Shown: one piece after another, positions 12,516 through 23,165 of the stretch
Position numbering within the stretch: position 1 is the stretch's first letter
Layout of the letters: the number at the start of each line of letters is the position of its first letter
Origin: Candolleomyces eurysporus
Lineage: Eukaryota > Basidiomycota > Agaricomycetes > Agaricales > Psathyrellaceae
Length of the DNA stretch: 64,000 nt
Reading direction: 5' to 3'
NCBI GenBank assembly: GCA_027579435.1
Contig: JANBPK010000775.1
Location: 62,001-126,000 of the forward strand
The notes under the pieces: model-generated
Told to the model about the DNA's origin: nothing
Databases searched by the model: none
What the model saw: only the letters and a program-made list of their open reading frames with translations
Made by a program: the position numbers and the translations under genes

Positions 12516-14910
12516 ATGGATCTGCCGCGGTTTACGAACTTCTCTGGTGCACACCACTTTCGGATCGACAGCCAAAACAATACCTTCATCGCTGGAAATC
12601 AGTATCAAGTCTTGAACGTGGGAGAGGGCAAGTAACGCAAAAGGCGTTTTTATCTATATATCTACTCACTCATATGTGATCCTTGTAGACCTTATTCGCC
12701 TACTCGATCCACTTCTCGATGCATCGCACACGCGAAATCGCCGGAGATCTCCCCCTGACTCCGAATGTTTCCCTGGAACCCGGAAAAGGGTGATCGAGGA
12801 GATTACCAAGTGGGCCGACGCGGCAGATTCAGGACACCCGCATGACACAGAGGATGGGGAGGATTCTTCAGACGACAGCATGGACTTGAACTCTTTTGTT
12901 GGATTTGAGGGGTCGGAGTGGGAGGTGTCTTCGGACAACAGCAGCATGGTGATATGCCACCCAGCTACCCATATCTATTGGCTTCACGGTTTTGCAGGGT
13001 GCGGAAAGTCAGCCGTTTCGTTGGAGGTGGCCAAGATATATGCCGGATCCGGGCGTCTCTTAGCAAGCTACTTCTTTTTCCGCGGGGCCGGCGACAGGAG
13101 CACGCTGAACAGGTTTGCGACTACACTGACCAGTCAGCTGGTTACTGCGATACCTGCCACAGCGTCGTTCATCGAAGCTGCTGTGAGAGCCCAACCTGGT
13201 CTGTTGACCGGCGACGCGCCTCTGGCTGCACAACTGGATCTCTTGATCCTCTCTCCATTCCGGGCTGTTGTAGACTCAGGGATTCTTGACGAGATTCTCG
13301 CCAAAGGACCTTTCCTCATGGTCATTGATGGACTCGATGAGTGCGAGGACAAGCGAGGCGTGGAGAAGCTCATCGATCGCATGCTCGAATTCTTCGAGGA
13401 ATGCCCCACCATCCCCCTCAGAGTCTTCATCGCCAGTCGAGTCGAACAACACATCCGCGAGCGTCTGGAGGTTGACGGGGTTCGGTTGGGTAATCTCGAC
13501 AGTTTTTCACCACGTAAAGATATAGAAAAATTCCTCCAGGCCTCTTTCGAGGCGGCGGCAAAGCGGGACCGTGTCATTCGAGCCTATGTCAGAGTGCATG
13601 GGGAATGGCCAGCAAAACCGGACATGGTCAAGTTGATCAAATACATCAGCAAATCCTTTGTTCTTGCTTCGACAATCTTCAGATTCGTCGTTCAGCCACC
13701 AATCGAAGGAGATTCTACGACGCCGATGGAACGCCTCCCTATGACCTTGGAGATGAATGGTCTTGACGCCCTGTACGCACAGACTCTCGCCCGTTCGCAG
13801 CATCTCCCCCATTTTCGCGAGATTATCTCCACTATCGCACTTCTTCGATATCCACTCCCGATTGCTGCGATAGCCGACCTTCTCGGTATCGAAGTCTTCA
13901 AAGTCGTCCGTGTGCTGTTGAACCTACAGGCAATCATCCATGTCCCAGGTACCGACGATGAAGGTGATGTGACGCTATGTCATACGTCCCTCCGCGACTT
14001 CCTCACCACCGAAAGTCGATCGGGACCTTTCTTCGTATCACCTTCACTCCATCTCCATCTGTCCTATTATTGCTCTTCTTACGCCCTTAAAATGACCAGT
14101 ACGCTGGCCAATACATATTGTCAGGTCTATTTTGACCGTCATTGGAAGGCATTTACTCAATCAACTGGCGCCCAGAATTTTATCAACAAGATCGAGGAGC
14201 TCAACGCTCGTCACCCACCGCTGGTCAACCAACTGCCTTTTAATGCCTTCCTCTGCAGTATGTTCTTCTACTCCATCCTTACCATCGAAGCCCCACACCC
14301 GGACACGACTGATTTGTTGTACCTACTCACCGAGTGTACCAAACAATTGGTGCTGGCGGTGGAGTCGCCTGACCGCCGCATTAGACTCTGGATGGAGACG
14401 GACTTGCCGTTTGGTCTCCCAGATCGCTTTGAGCGCGTCGTTCGTTTCACTCAAGACACGTACGAAACACTACATCCTGCCCTGCGAAGTGCATCGGCCG
14501 CTATCCATGCCAAAGTATGTTTCGGAATTTTCATTCTTGCACTGTTCTTTGACTGAAGACGCGTTCGTATGTAGTTTCCGGAGATGCTCGAGCACCAGCC
14601 TGCATCCGCTGGAACGGAAGTAAACCATATCTCACATGAAGTACGTCACACTAGGCCAACGTTGCCCGAGTTTTGCCATGATGATAATCTTTGCCCAGTT
14701 TACGCTTTCAGGACTCGAGATTTTCAAAGTAGGCCGCCAGTTGTTAAACATAATGTCGCGCAACTGAACAGGCTTCAACAGGCTCTACAATGGATGATGG
14801 CTCGAGCTCAATTCAAGTGGGAAGAAGCGAAGATAACTCCACGACCTCCCTTGAAGCTTACGTTTGACTTGCGTTCGCACTTCAGACTGAGCTTTGACGG
14901 GATACAATAG
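12516..14910 (+). CDS. NACHT-domain NLR-like protein C (720 aa, five exons, GC-AG first intron)
   Basis: Exons 12516-12627, 12689-14514, 14575-14640, 14699-14728 and 14782-14910. The first intron starts GCAAGT instead of GTAAGT but keeps position, phase and a normal TAG acceptor, so it is read as a GC-AG intron. The leader is GAHHFRIDSQNNTFIAGNQY. A long acidic, serine-rich insert (DTEDGEDSSDDSMDLNS) precedes Walker A (GFAGCGKS, residues 138-145); Walker B is LMVIDGLDECED. The tail is ALQWMMARAQFKWEEAKITP ending in SFDGIQ. No C-terminal repeats. It follows gene B in the same direction as part of a tandem array. If the GC donor is not spliced, the N-terminus would change. NLR-type role inferred from the family. 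Confidence 0.82.
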
Positions 14911-15813
14911 TCATATTGATGACACCCTGGCATTCACATTTTCTTAGTCGGACTTAGCTATGTGAAAGGTATGATACTCTCTTCGTTACATGAGTCATCA
15001 AGCGTGCTCAGCTGTCGTCTTCCTCGCTTACAGCAATGCGCTACTCGAGAGTCACCACACTCGCGTTGGGCTCAGGCTCTTCCTAGGAGATGGCAAGGTG
15101 TTCCCTTTCAGGAGGTAGACGAGAGCGGATGGAGTAGTCGAACTCGAAGCTGTAGCTATACTATCCGACTCATCTCATAGCTGGTAGAGGACTTGAGCAG
15201 GAACGCTTACTATTCATGTCAGGTCACTGTGTTCCGCAGTTCTCGTGGTTTTGTTGTAGATCGTCAGCGGCATTTCGGAGTGGTTAAGAATCAAGTTGTA
15301 GCTTTCCTCGTTGAACGAAGAAACCGAAATATTGCTACAATCAGGTCATCGACGCTAGAGGTTCCGCCTCCTCCGAGTCTCTCGCAGCCAAAGAGTTATA
15401 TGAGTTAATTACCGACATCAACAGAAACACTGGGATCATCGAACTGGGGTCCTAGTGAGGATGGAAGGGTACAAGCAAGCTGGTGAGCCGAGCCAGAGGG
15501 AAAGAAGTGGTCGACATTGCCGGATTGGATGCGAAGGTTGTATGCGAGCGAATTCTTGGCTGACCAGAGCGTCGCTACCTCAGCGGATCGGGGCATGGTT
15601 TTTTTCATGGTGATGCTTAGAGTGCTGGAAGGAGTCGTATGTGTGGAGGCGTGCCAGACACTGTATCTCCCCTAGGTTCCCTGACGGCACCTATAGCCTG
15701 TCTCACCTGATTTTCACCACATCCGAGTAGTTAGTTCACTGCCGAAACGATACTCAAAAAGGTAAAGCTAGAGCCTAAGACATCGAGTGTCGCATCAGTT
15801 CGTTTGGTAGAGG
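14911..15813. other. Intergenic region, no gene recognised
   Basis: Lies between the 3' end of NACHT gene C (plus) and the 3' end of the methyltransferase (minus). Only short frames with no motif; it presumably contains the terminators of both convergent genes. Confidence 0.5.
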
Positions 15814-17275
15814 CTACACGGTGGACCTCGTCAACAGTAAGGCAACTGGCCACTCTACAGTCACTCTATCGAACAAACCCACTCCTGAATCATCGTCCCC
15901 GCCAGTAGTGTCCAGCTTCGCCGATTCCAACAGTTCCCGCCGGGCTCCCTCTCTCAAATCCTTCCAGAACCTCATCACAATATCTCCACCTCCTACGAAG
16001 ACTGGATCTAAAGTTGCTGTCATGTTTTCACCCCCAGATTGCTTTTCTAACGAGTCGTTGAAGGATTTTACATCGGCCAAATCCCGTTCTAGGAATCGTG
16101 TGTCGTTAGGACTTTGTAAATCCTCAGGGAATTTCTCGTGGTACGAATGCAATGCACTTGTGGTGCGTACGTATCCGAGAATGTCGATCCAGCGCCAGGA
16201 AAAGCGCATGAGCGTTGGATGCTGGACAGCTTGGGTCAGGGAGTTGGATTCGGAGGCGTCGAGTGGAGGGATCAGGGACTTTTCGTCTGCGTTGAAATTC
16301 AANTTTTTTAGGAATTGTCCTCGACGTGAGCCTCAATCCGACAGGACTCACCAGTGAAATAAGCCCTCTGAAAATCTGTCAGCCCACAGTCGGAGGCTCC
16401 GAGCACAGATGAGGGCGACGGGACGTCTACGAGCAACCTCTCGAGGATCGTACGTCCGGGACGCTGGAAGTAGGCTCCCAAACTCTTGGGGACTCCGCTA
16501 TTGCTACCACCGGATTGTGGCTCAGGGCCTTGCCAGAATTCGGTGATGAGAGGCGTAAGAGAAGGAAAATTCGTTAAGCGAATTTCACCGTAGACCTTCA
16601 CAAAATTTAATCAGAAAGCTGAGTTTCATAGGATATCAAGATCGATAATACACGTACCCAATACGCCGCTACTCCACTGCCCTTCCTCAGTACCCTCCTC
16701 GTCTCAGGCCAAACTTTGGTCCAGTCGAACCAATGACAAGCCTGAGCTAAGAGAAGCAGTATTCGCTTCTTCAGCCAAGTCTTCTCTGTAGATCTACCGC
16801 TCGAGAATGCTTACCAGCGATGAGCAAATCGACCGAGCCGTCCTCTGGCAGAGCCGCATGGAGGTCCTCTGCTGAGCCTTGAACGAACGAGAAGTGGGTA
16901 TTCGGCGCCTGAGGATCGGATCTAGAGTTGACAACGAGATGGTCTCGAGCTTTCTGTAGCATTCCAGCAGATGGGTCAACGCATACGACGTTCTTGAAGC
17001 GGCCTGTTAGATGCGAAGTCGCTTGTCCTAACAATCGATTCAGCATCAACTTGAGCATTGAAAGGGTACGATATAACGCATCAGTAGCTCACGTACTCAC
17101 CAGTCCCACACCCCACATCTACTGCACGCTCCCATTGTCGATCCTTCTGCCCATCCTCCCGGGATCGACCGTTGACGTAGTAATTGAAGATATGTTCAAA
17201 GAGCCTTGGAGGGTACGTAGGCCTAGAGGTAGCGTAGGTCGCCGTGTTGAAAGTTGATTTCGCGAACGCCGACAT
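15814..17275 (-). CDS. SAM-dependent methyltransferase, trans-aconitate-methyltransferase-like (397 aa)
   Basis: Minus-strand exons in coding order: 17275-17101, 17027-16815, 16746-16658, 16595-16352 and 16286-15814; the total is divisible by three and all introns are GT-AG. The N-terminus (SAFAKSTFNTATYATSRPTY) leads into the SAM-binding motif I (AVDVGCGTGQATSHL), followed by VVCVDPSAGMLQKAR and AQACHWFDWTKVWPE, which is the usual order in class I methyltransferases related to fungal trans-aconitate methyltransferase. The C-terminal part ends VEWPVALLLTRSTV. A small-molecule carboxyl methyltransferase is likely; the substrate cannot be read. The last intron contains a spurious N beside a T run. 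Pieces of the same gene occur at 518-950 (3' exon) and 22961-23165 (5' end), so this copy has been a donor in local duplications. Confidence 0.85.
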
Positions 17276-17923
17276 CTATACTAGTGACTTCACCGGACTA
17301 GTAAGTAGAGAGATAAGAATTCCAGTGTTGTACCGACGGCGATGGTGATGGTAAGAGCAAAGTTAGGGGTCGGTGGGTCGGCCGAAGGAAATGATCTGTG
17401 TGCGGCTGATCCGAAGGTCACGAAGTCAAAAACAGATCGACCTTGTTGACGCTGAAAGGCGACTTTGCCTTCTCACGGGAGTTGCCTCCCGCATGCCAAA
17501 TTTCTGCACTCCCCAGTGGTCTGCAGTTCTGCCAAAGCAGCGTACTCAGGTGGCTGCGAGCGTCCTTTGCAGCGCCAATTGTTTCGTACACCCAGCAGGT
17601 AGATAAAAATTATCATTCAAGGGCCGGGATTCCTTCAGGAAGAGGGAGTAGAAGAACATAGAGCATGGGAAGGCGGGATAAGGTCGATCGACAGGCTGAG
17701 GCTGGCAAGCCTTGAACTGCTCAATCTAGTCGATAAAGTCGCAGGCTTCTGAACGAACGAATAATTGCCAATAGTCATTGAAATACTGCCTACCATAGTC
17801 ATAGACTCACCCAAATGCTGGGTGAATTCAGAGGCAGAGAAAAAGAAATAATAGGACGGATGAAGATGGAACGAGGGTGGTACNAAAAAAAGGTCCCGAG
17901 CAGCTGTTAATGGTGAGGAAGTC

Positions 17924-17958
17924 CACTATGGAACCTCCCCCTGGGTGTAGCACCCGGC
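17924..17958 (+). repeat. Left terminal inverted repeat of the CACTA element
   Basis: About 35 bases starting CACTA that match the reverse complement of 19098-19132 with a few mismatches. Confidence 0.85.
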
Positions 17959-19097
17959 GGGTCCCGGGAACACCTGGGCACACCTGGCAGTGCTAGGTGT
18001 ATTTCTAGGACCCGGCCACGCCAGGGGTTCTAATCCCCGGCGAAATCCAGGTTGTGGCTGGCGCGGTCGTGCCAGGTGTTTTCTGGGGAGGCTGAGGCCT
18101 GGCGTCTACCTGGCACAGCCAGGAGTCCCAGGACATCGGTCCTCATAGGAAAGGTAATGGGAGTGTTGGGGATCTGCAGATGGTTTTATTGTTGTATATA
18201 GGTACATAGATATACAATAATCAATCTTCAATTAAGCCGGTGTGCGCTAGGTCTCCGCTGCAATCAAAAATAACCCATCGGTTGTTGGTCTGTGGAAGAA
18301 GGTGCTTAATTAAGTCTGAGTCTGTACGCATGACAAATGGCGGCTGACTACAATCCATAATAAGGTCTGGACGATCACCTTGGGCTTGCCCACTTTTCTT
18401 TTTTTCCTTACTACTCTCTCCACCTATCCATCGTCCTTTATGCCTGCCAACAACAGATCAACCGCTCAATCAAAGAAGGCTGCACCAGATCATGCAAAAA
18501 GCAAGAATACCTCAGATCCCGCTGAAGACAAAACTCCCGCTGCCCATCTCGCCTAGCTCTCAGCCGTCCCCGCCCAGCACTCACAGTGACGCTGACAATG
18601 ACTCTGCCTAATTGAAGGTACGGTGATGTCTTTTAGCCTATCATTTAAGTCTCTCTACTAATCTTGTCATCGCAGATTCCAGATTCACGCTGGTCATTTG
18701 GATTCATCTCTATTACCTAGCCCACTGTCGTCACTAGTACAGCTCCTACTCCAACTATTCTACCTAAATGTATCTGTTTATACCACGAAATATACCTGAA
18801 TTCACCATTGCTTTCACCTGGTCATCCCATGCCCTATGCTTACTACCACCAATATCTCTACCTGGCTCTCCCAATGAAATGTCCTGGAAACTCTCGAAGC
18901 TCATGACGGTAATTTGTCTTGGATGTAACAGGTATTTTACCTGGCATGGTCAGAAAACAGGTGCCGGGTGTGCAATACAAAACCCAGGTTGATGACCTGA
19001 CCTGGCCAAAGAGTGATCTCCTGGCAGTGCCAGGTGCTCTCTGGGAGTAGCACCTTCCTCGACCAGGCGAACCACCTGGGTCAGCCAGGGACCAGGG

Positions 19098-19132
19098 ACC
19101 AGGTGTTACACCCGTGGGGGAAGTTTGTAGTG
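19098..19132 (-). repeat. Right terminal inverted repeat of the CACTA element
   Basis: Ends in TAGTG and is followed by GTC, the second copy of the target-site duplication (first copy 17921-17923). Confidence 0.85.
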
Positions 19133-20202
19133 GTCACAAAGGGACGTATGGCATAGCGTTACTTTGCCCTCTTCATCTATTCCTTAAACATGGACAACTT
19201 CGAAAGCTTTGATGCCAAGAAGGCTCGCGATCCCGACAATCGGGAGTGGTGGGCCAAGCAGCACAATGGTGGAGATGATGTTGCAAAAATGGGGGAGATG
19301 TTGCGAATGGGAGAGTGTTTGGGCATAGAGACCATCAAGGCCCTTCATCTCAAAGATAAGAAGGAGGTGTTCCATTGGTGTCATGGGATCTTTGTGAGTG
19401 GCTGATTGGACTATGTGTCTTAATATGGTCGATGCCAGAATATGGTCGATGCCAGAATAAAGGATCCATTGGTATGCAATATCAGCTTGTTCATGTCCGA
19501 TCTCGTGGACCATATTGTGTGCGCTCGAATGTATACCCGGATGACATGGTCCCTCTTCACCACAGTTCAAAATGATGCATGTAGAAATTTATTGATGTTG
19601 CCCAGGCCAAGTGCTGTCTAGATTCCCAGGACAACTCCATCAGTCTTGAGGCAAGTGCAAATGTGCTATTCAACTTGACTAGCAATGAAGACTTGAAGTG
19701 TGATGGAAGGCTGTTTGTTGAAGAAGGCAAGCAGATGGTTGATAAATTCTTCTACACCCTGCTTGTCCTTGTACTCATTGAGTCTGTTGATGATAATGAT
19801 GAAAGTCCCTTTGGCAAGGGCTGCTTTGAGAACATCTCCCCTCATAACAGCATGGAATGGTTTGTAGACCAAGTGCTCTAGCTGTCTAGTCAAGGAAGTG
19901 CAGTTGTTCAATAGGCCTGGGTCTGCCTGAAAAGCGGCCTTGATGAAAGGCACCATTGCAGATAACGAAGATGCTAGCTGACTTGCAAATGTCATGGAAA
20001 ATCTCTTCATTATGCTCCTGCCACCAGCGTTGCAGAAGTGGCTTGTGACTAAGTGCCTGGATTCTGCAAGAACACCAGTAACTTTGAGGGAAATGACTGA
20101 CTTTTCACAGCCAGCAAAGTCATGGAGGTAAATGTAGGGGATTGGGGTGTATATCACAAACATGGAAATGGTAGTACTGGTTTCCCTTCCCCACCCACTC
20201 CA

Positions 20203-22696
20203 TCAGCCCAAGTGGTTATTTCCTTGATCATTCCTTCCCTGGTTCCAGGTACTCTCAATCCAAACAAGAAGTTGATTGACCCATGCTTGGTCAAAGCTCA
20301 AAATACTCCGCCAGTACCCCACAGGCCGCCCTCTCATTTGTGATATGGAAATCTCTAGGGGAGGGCGCAGCATTATCTTCTCTTCTTTCCACTTAAAATG
20401 AGCACAAGCCACTACCCATTCTAGCACCTGTTGATGACTGTTCAGCAGCTTTAACACCTCCACAGTCCAAGATCTGACGCACTTTGAAGATGGCAACGCC
20501 TGAAAAGCGGTCCTGAATGCAAAGATTATTAAAATNGCAAACCTAGACCTCTGGGTCTGTGTTGAGTGCACATACTGTGTCAGTAACATAGGTCATTTCT
20601 GTTCCAGGGCTGGAAAACTTGCATTCTTGAATTTCAGGAAACTACAAACATACTGTCAGTGGCATGAACTGATGGAAGAATGAAACTCAAAAAACATACA
20701 TTAGTATGAATAGCAGTTGATGCACGTTGCAGGTCAAGTTGTACCNTTTCATATGTGCTTTCAGTGAATTCAACTTTGGTCATCAGGCCTATAGGTTCCA
20801 TCCCATAATCCAATACTCTTTCCAGCCAGAGTCGAATGTGGGGGTCAGAAGATTCCACTGCCAGTGCCAAATGGTGGGTACACTCGGTGAGTAGATATGA
20901 GTTATTGGTCAAGGATGGGGGTTTCTTCCAGAAGATGGTGTAGAAAAACATACTGCAGAGGAAGGTGTGATATTGCAGTCTGCTGACAAGCACAGGTGGG
21001 TGAATCATGAGCTGTTCAATCTCCTTGATGAAGTCACAGGCATCTGGGTCAGCAAATGATCGCCAATGGGAATCAAAATACTGCCAGCCATAGTCACGGG
21101 CCTGGTCATTGCTCCTTTCAAAGGTGGAGGAGAAGCAATAATAGGATAGGTAAAGATGAAATGAGGGTGGTACAAAGAAAGATCCTGATCGGCTTTCGGT
21201 AGTGAGGAAGTCGTGAAGGGATGTATGGCATGGGATCACCTGACCTTCTTCATCGGTTCCCGGGACATGAACAATGGCTTGCAGGTTCAGCAGGACACGG
21301 ACAACTTCGAAGGCCTCGATGCCAAGGAGGTCTGATATTCCAACAATCGGGAGTGGATACTTGAGCAGTGCGATGGTGGAGATGATGCTGCAGAAGTGGG
21401 GGAGATTTTGCGAACGAGCGAGGGTTTGAGCATACAGGGGGTCGAGGCCATTTATCTCTAGGGTGAGCGGAAGGCGGTCCATAGGTGTCGTGGGATCTTC
21501 TTCTGTGGCTGGTTGGACAATGTACTTGAACATGGTCGATGCCAGAACAAAGGATCCACCGATGTGCTCGATCAACTTTTCCATGTCCCATTTTGTTGGC
21601 CATGCACCACGCGCTCGAACATACGCTCGAATGACACGATCCTTCTTTGCCGCGGTCCGAAATGATGCTTGGAGAAATTTCTCGACGTCATCCCGGGCCG
21701 AATGATTGTCGAGATTGCCCAAGACAACTCCATCAGTCTCAAGGCAAGCGCGAATATGCTGTTCGACTCGACTGGCGATGAAGACTCGGAGCGGAATCAT
21801 AGGGTGTTCTTCAAAGAAGCTGAGAAGGTGATCGATAAATTCCTCCACCCCTCGCTTGTCCTCGCACTCATCGAGGCCGTCGATCACGATGATAAAGGGC
21901 CCCTTGGCGAGGGTCTCCTCAAGAATGTCTTTGTTGATAACACTCTGGAACGGAGCGAGGATCAACCGATCCAGCTGTGTAGCCAAGGACACATGGTTGG
22001 TGAGTAGCCCCGGTTCTGCTTTCACAGCAGCTTCAATGAGTGGAGCTGTAGCAGGCAGCGCAGCGGCAAGTTGACTGGCAAGAGTTACTGCAAACCTGCG
22101 CATCGTGCTCCGATCGCCTGCCCCTCGAAAAAAGAAGTAGCTGGCAAGGAGACGCCCAGACCCCGAATAGATCTGGGCCACCTTTAACGAAATCGCAGAC
22201 TTTCCACAGCCTGCGAAGCCGTGAAGCCAACAGACATGGGGGGTTGTGCGATGCACCACCACGCTTCCACGGCCGTCCGAAGAAGCGTCCAGCTCCATGT
22301 CCCCGGACCCGTCAGAAGAGGCTGAGTCCGTACTGTCATCTGAACCCCAAGAGTTCCCCTCATCTTCTGTCTCCCAAGTGTATGTTGAATCCATCGCGGC
22401 GTCGGCCCAAGTGGTAATGTTAAGAATGACGGCCTCCCTGGTTCCCGGGAAACATTCTGAGTCTGGGGGAGAGGTATTCCGATTGCGAGTGTGTGATGCA
22501 TCGAGGATTGGGTCAAGTCGAAGATTGAGGTCTGAGACGTCTCTATTAACACAAGCAGAACATGAAACGAACTTAAATTTGTTCATTTACCCTGCCCGCC
22601 GTTCAAGATATACTGATTTCCAGCGATAGAGGTGATGGTTTGATGATCAATTTGAAAATGGCTTGCACCATTAAAGTAGGTGGACTGTGAGGGCAT
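20203..22696 (-). CDS. NACHT-domain NLR-like protein D (about 752 aa, five exons)
   Basis: Coding-order exons 22696-22591, 22531-20700, 20641-20576, 20512-20483 and 20427-20203; phases match genes A-C. The leader is nearly identical to gene A (GASHFQIDHQTITSIAGNQY). A long acidic linker (DEGNSWGSDDSTDSASSDGS) precedes Walker A (GFAGCGKS, residues 140-147); Walker B is FIIVIDGLDECED. An N at 20746 falls where paralogues have Thr (TYE-T-V) and is a true ambiguity in frame. The last exon continues past the point where its paralogues diverge and reads into pseudogene E in another frame, giving a novel tail (QLLVWIESTWNQGRNDQG). The 3' part is poor in CG. No repeats follow. NLR-like role inferred. 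Confidence 0.83.
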
Positions 22697-22890
22697 GCCC
22701 GCCAATTGGTGAGGGATAGGATAGAAGATGGGAAACGGATGCAGATGCGAACGTGGCGAAGGCAAGAGTTGCGCTGCCTTCGCAGACGACATAAGCACTG
22801 CCCCATGAGGGTAAAGCTATGTCAACATCTGTCAACATGCCACACCATAACATAGCAGTGCACAACTCACGAGCGTCGATCACAAGCACA
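22697..22890 (-). promoter_or_regulatory. 5' region of NACHT gene D, homologous to that of gene A
   Basis: Minus-strand bases upstream of the gene D start match 4651-4846, including the GTGATCGACGCTCGTGAG block and the stretch just before the leader exon. Co-duplicated promoter and 5' UTR is the simplest reading; nothing shows a transcription start. Confidence 0.45.
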
Positions 22891-22960
22891 GGGAGGACTC
22901 CGAAGATCAAGCTCGGCCTCTTGCATAGAGCGAACCGGGCCACAAGTTAAAAGGGAGCTT

Positions 22961-23165
22961 ACTAGCGTAGGTCGCCGTGTTAAAAGTTGATTTCGCGAAC
23001 GCCGACATATATACTAGTGACTTCACCGGACTAGGAAGTAGAGGAAGTAGAGAAATGAATCCCAGTCTTGTACTAATGGCGATGGCGATGATGCTAAGAG
23101 CAAAGTTAGAGGTCGGTGGGTCGGCCGAAGGAAATGATCTGTGTGCGGCTGATCTGAAGGTCACG
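22961..23165 (-). pseudogene. 5' end of the methyltransferase gene fused upstream of gene D
   Basis: Bases 22966-23165 repeat the start and upstream region of the intact methyltransferase (about 17230-17420), including the first 15 codons (SAFAKSTFNTATYA). The match then jumps, at AGTAAGCTCCC, into sequence shared with the upstream region of NACHT gene A. The reading frame continues for about 20 unrelated codons to a stop. It is a breakpoint that places a second copy of the methyltransferase promoter about 300 bp upstream of gene D in the same orientation. Confidence 0.8.

Larger units (their letters stand above)
17924..19132. mobile_element. Non-autonomous CACTA (EnSpm/CMC-type) DNA transposon, 1209 bp
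   Basis: Ends are inverted repeats starting CACTA: left CACTATGGAACCTCCCCCTG, right (reverse strand) CACTACAAACTTCCCCCACG, both running on into GGGTGTA-CACC. The element is flanked on both sides by GTC, a 3-bp target-site duplication as expected for this superfamily. Removing one GTC and the element joins NACHT pseudogene E in frame-equivalent order (CHTSL..D then DFLT). Both subterminal regions are full of ACCTGG/CCAGGT repeats, as is usual for CACTA elements. The interior holds only a 38-codon frame at 18440-18556 and no transposase domain, so it is a deletion derivative needing an autonomous relative. Confidence 0.88.
17570..20249 (-). pseudogene. NACHT pseudogene E, split by a CACTA transposon
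   Basis: Homologous to gene B. The 5' end is cut off: homology starts at the PGTREG region near 20249, inside the tail of gene D. The right part (19136-20249) has stops, a lost Walker B core (FIIIINRLNEYKD for FIIVVDGLDECED), an altered P-loop (DFAGCEKS) and a deletion of about 38 bp near 19175. The frame resumes on the far side of the inserted element at 17920-17570 and ends abruptly near CTKQLAL. Many differences from gene B in the right part are CG to TG or CA, the mark of cytosine methylation and deamination. It cannot encode a functional ATPase. Confidence 0.85.
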
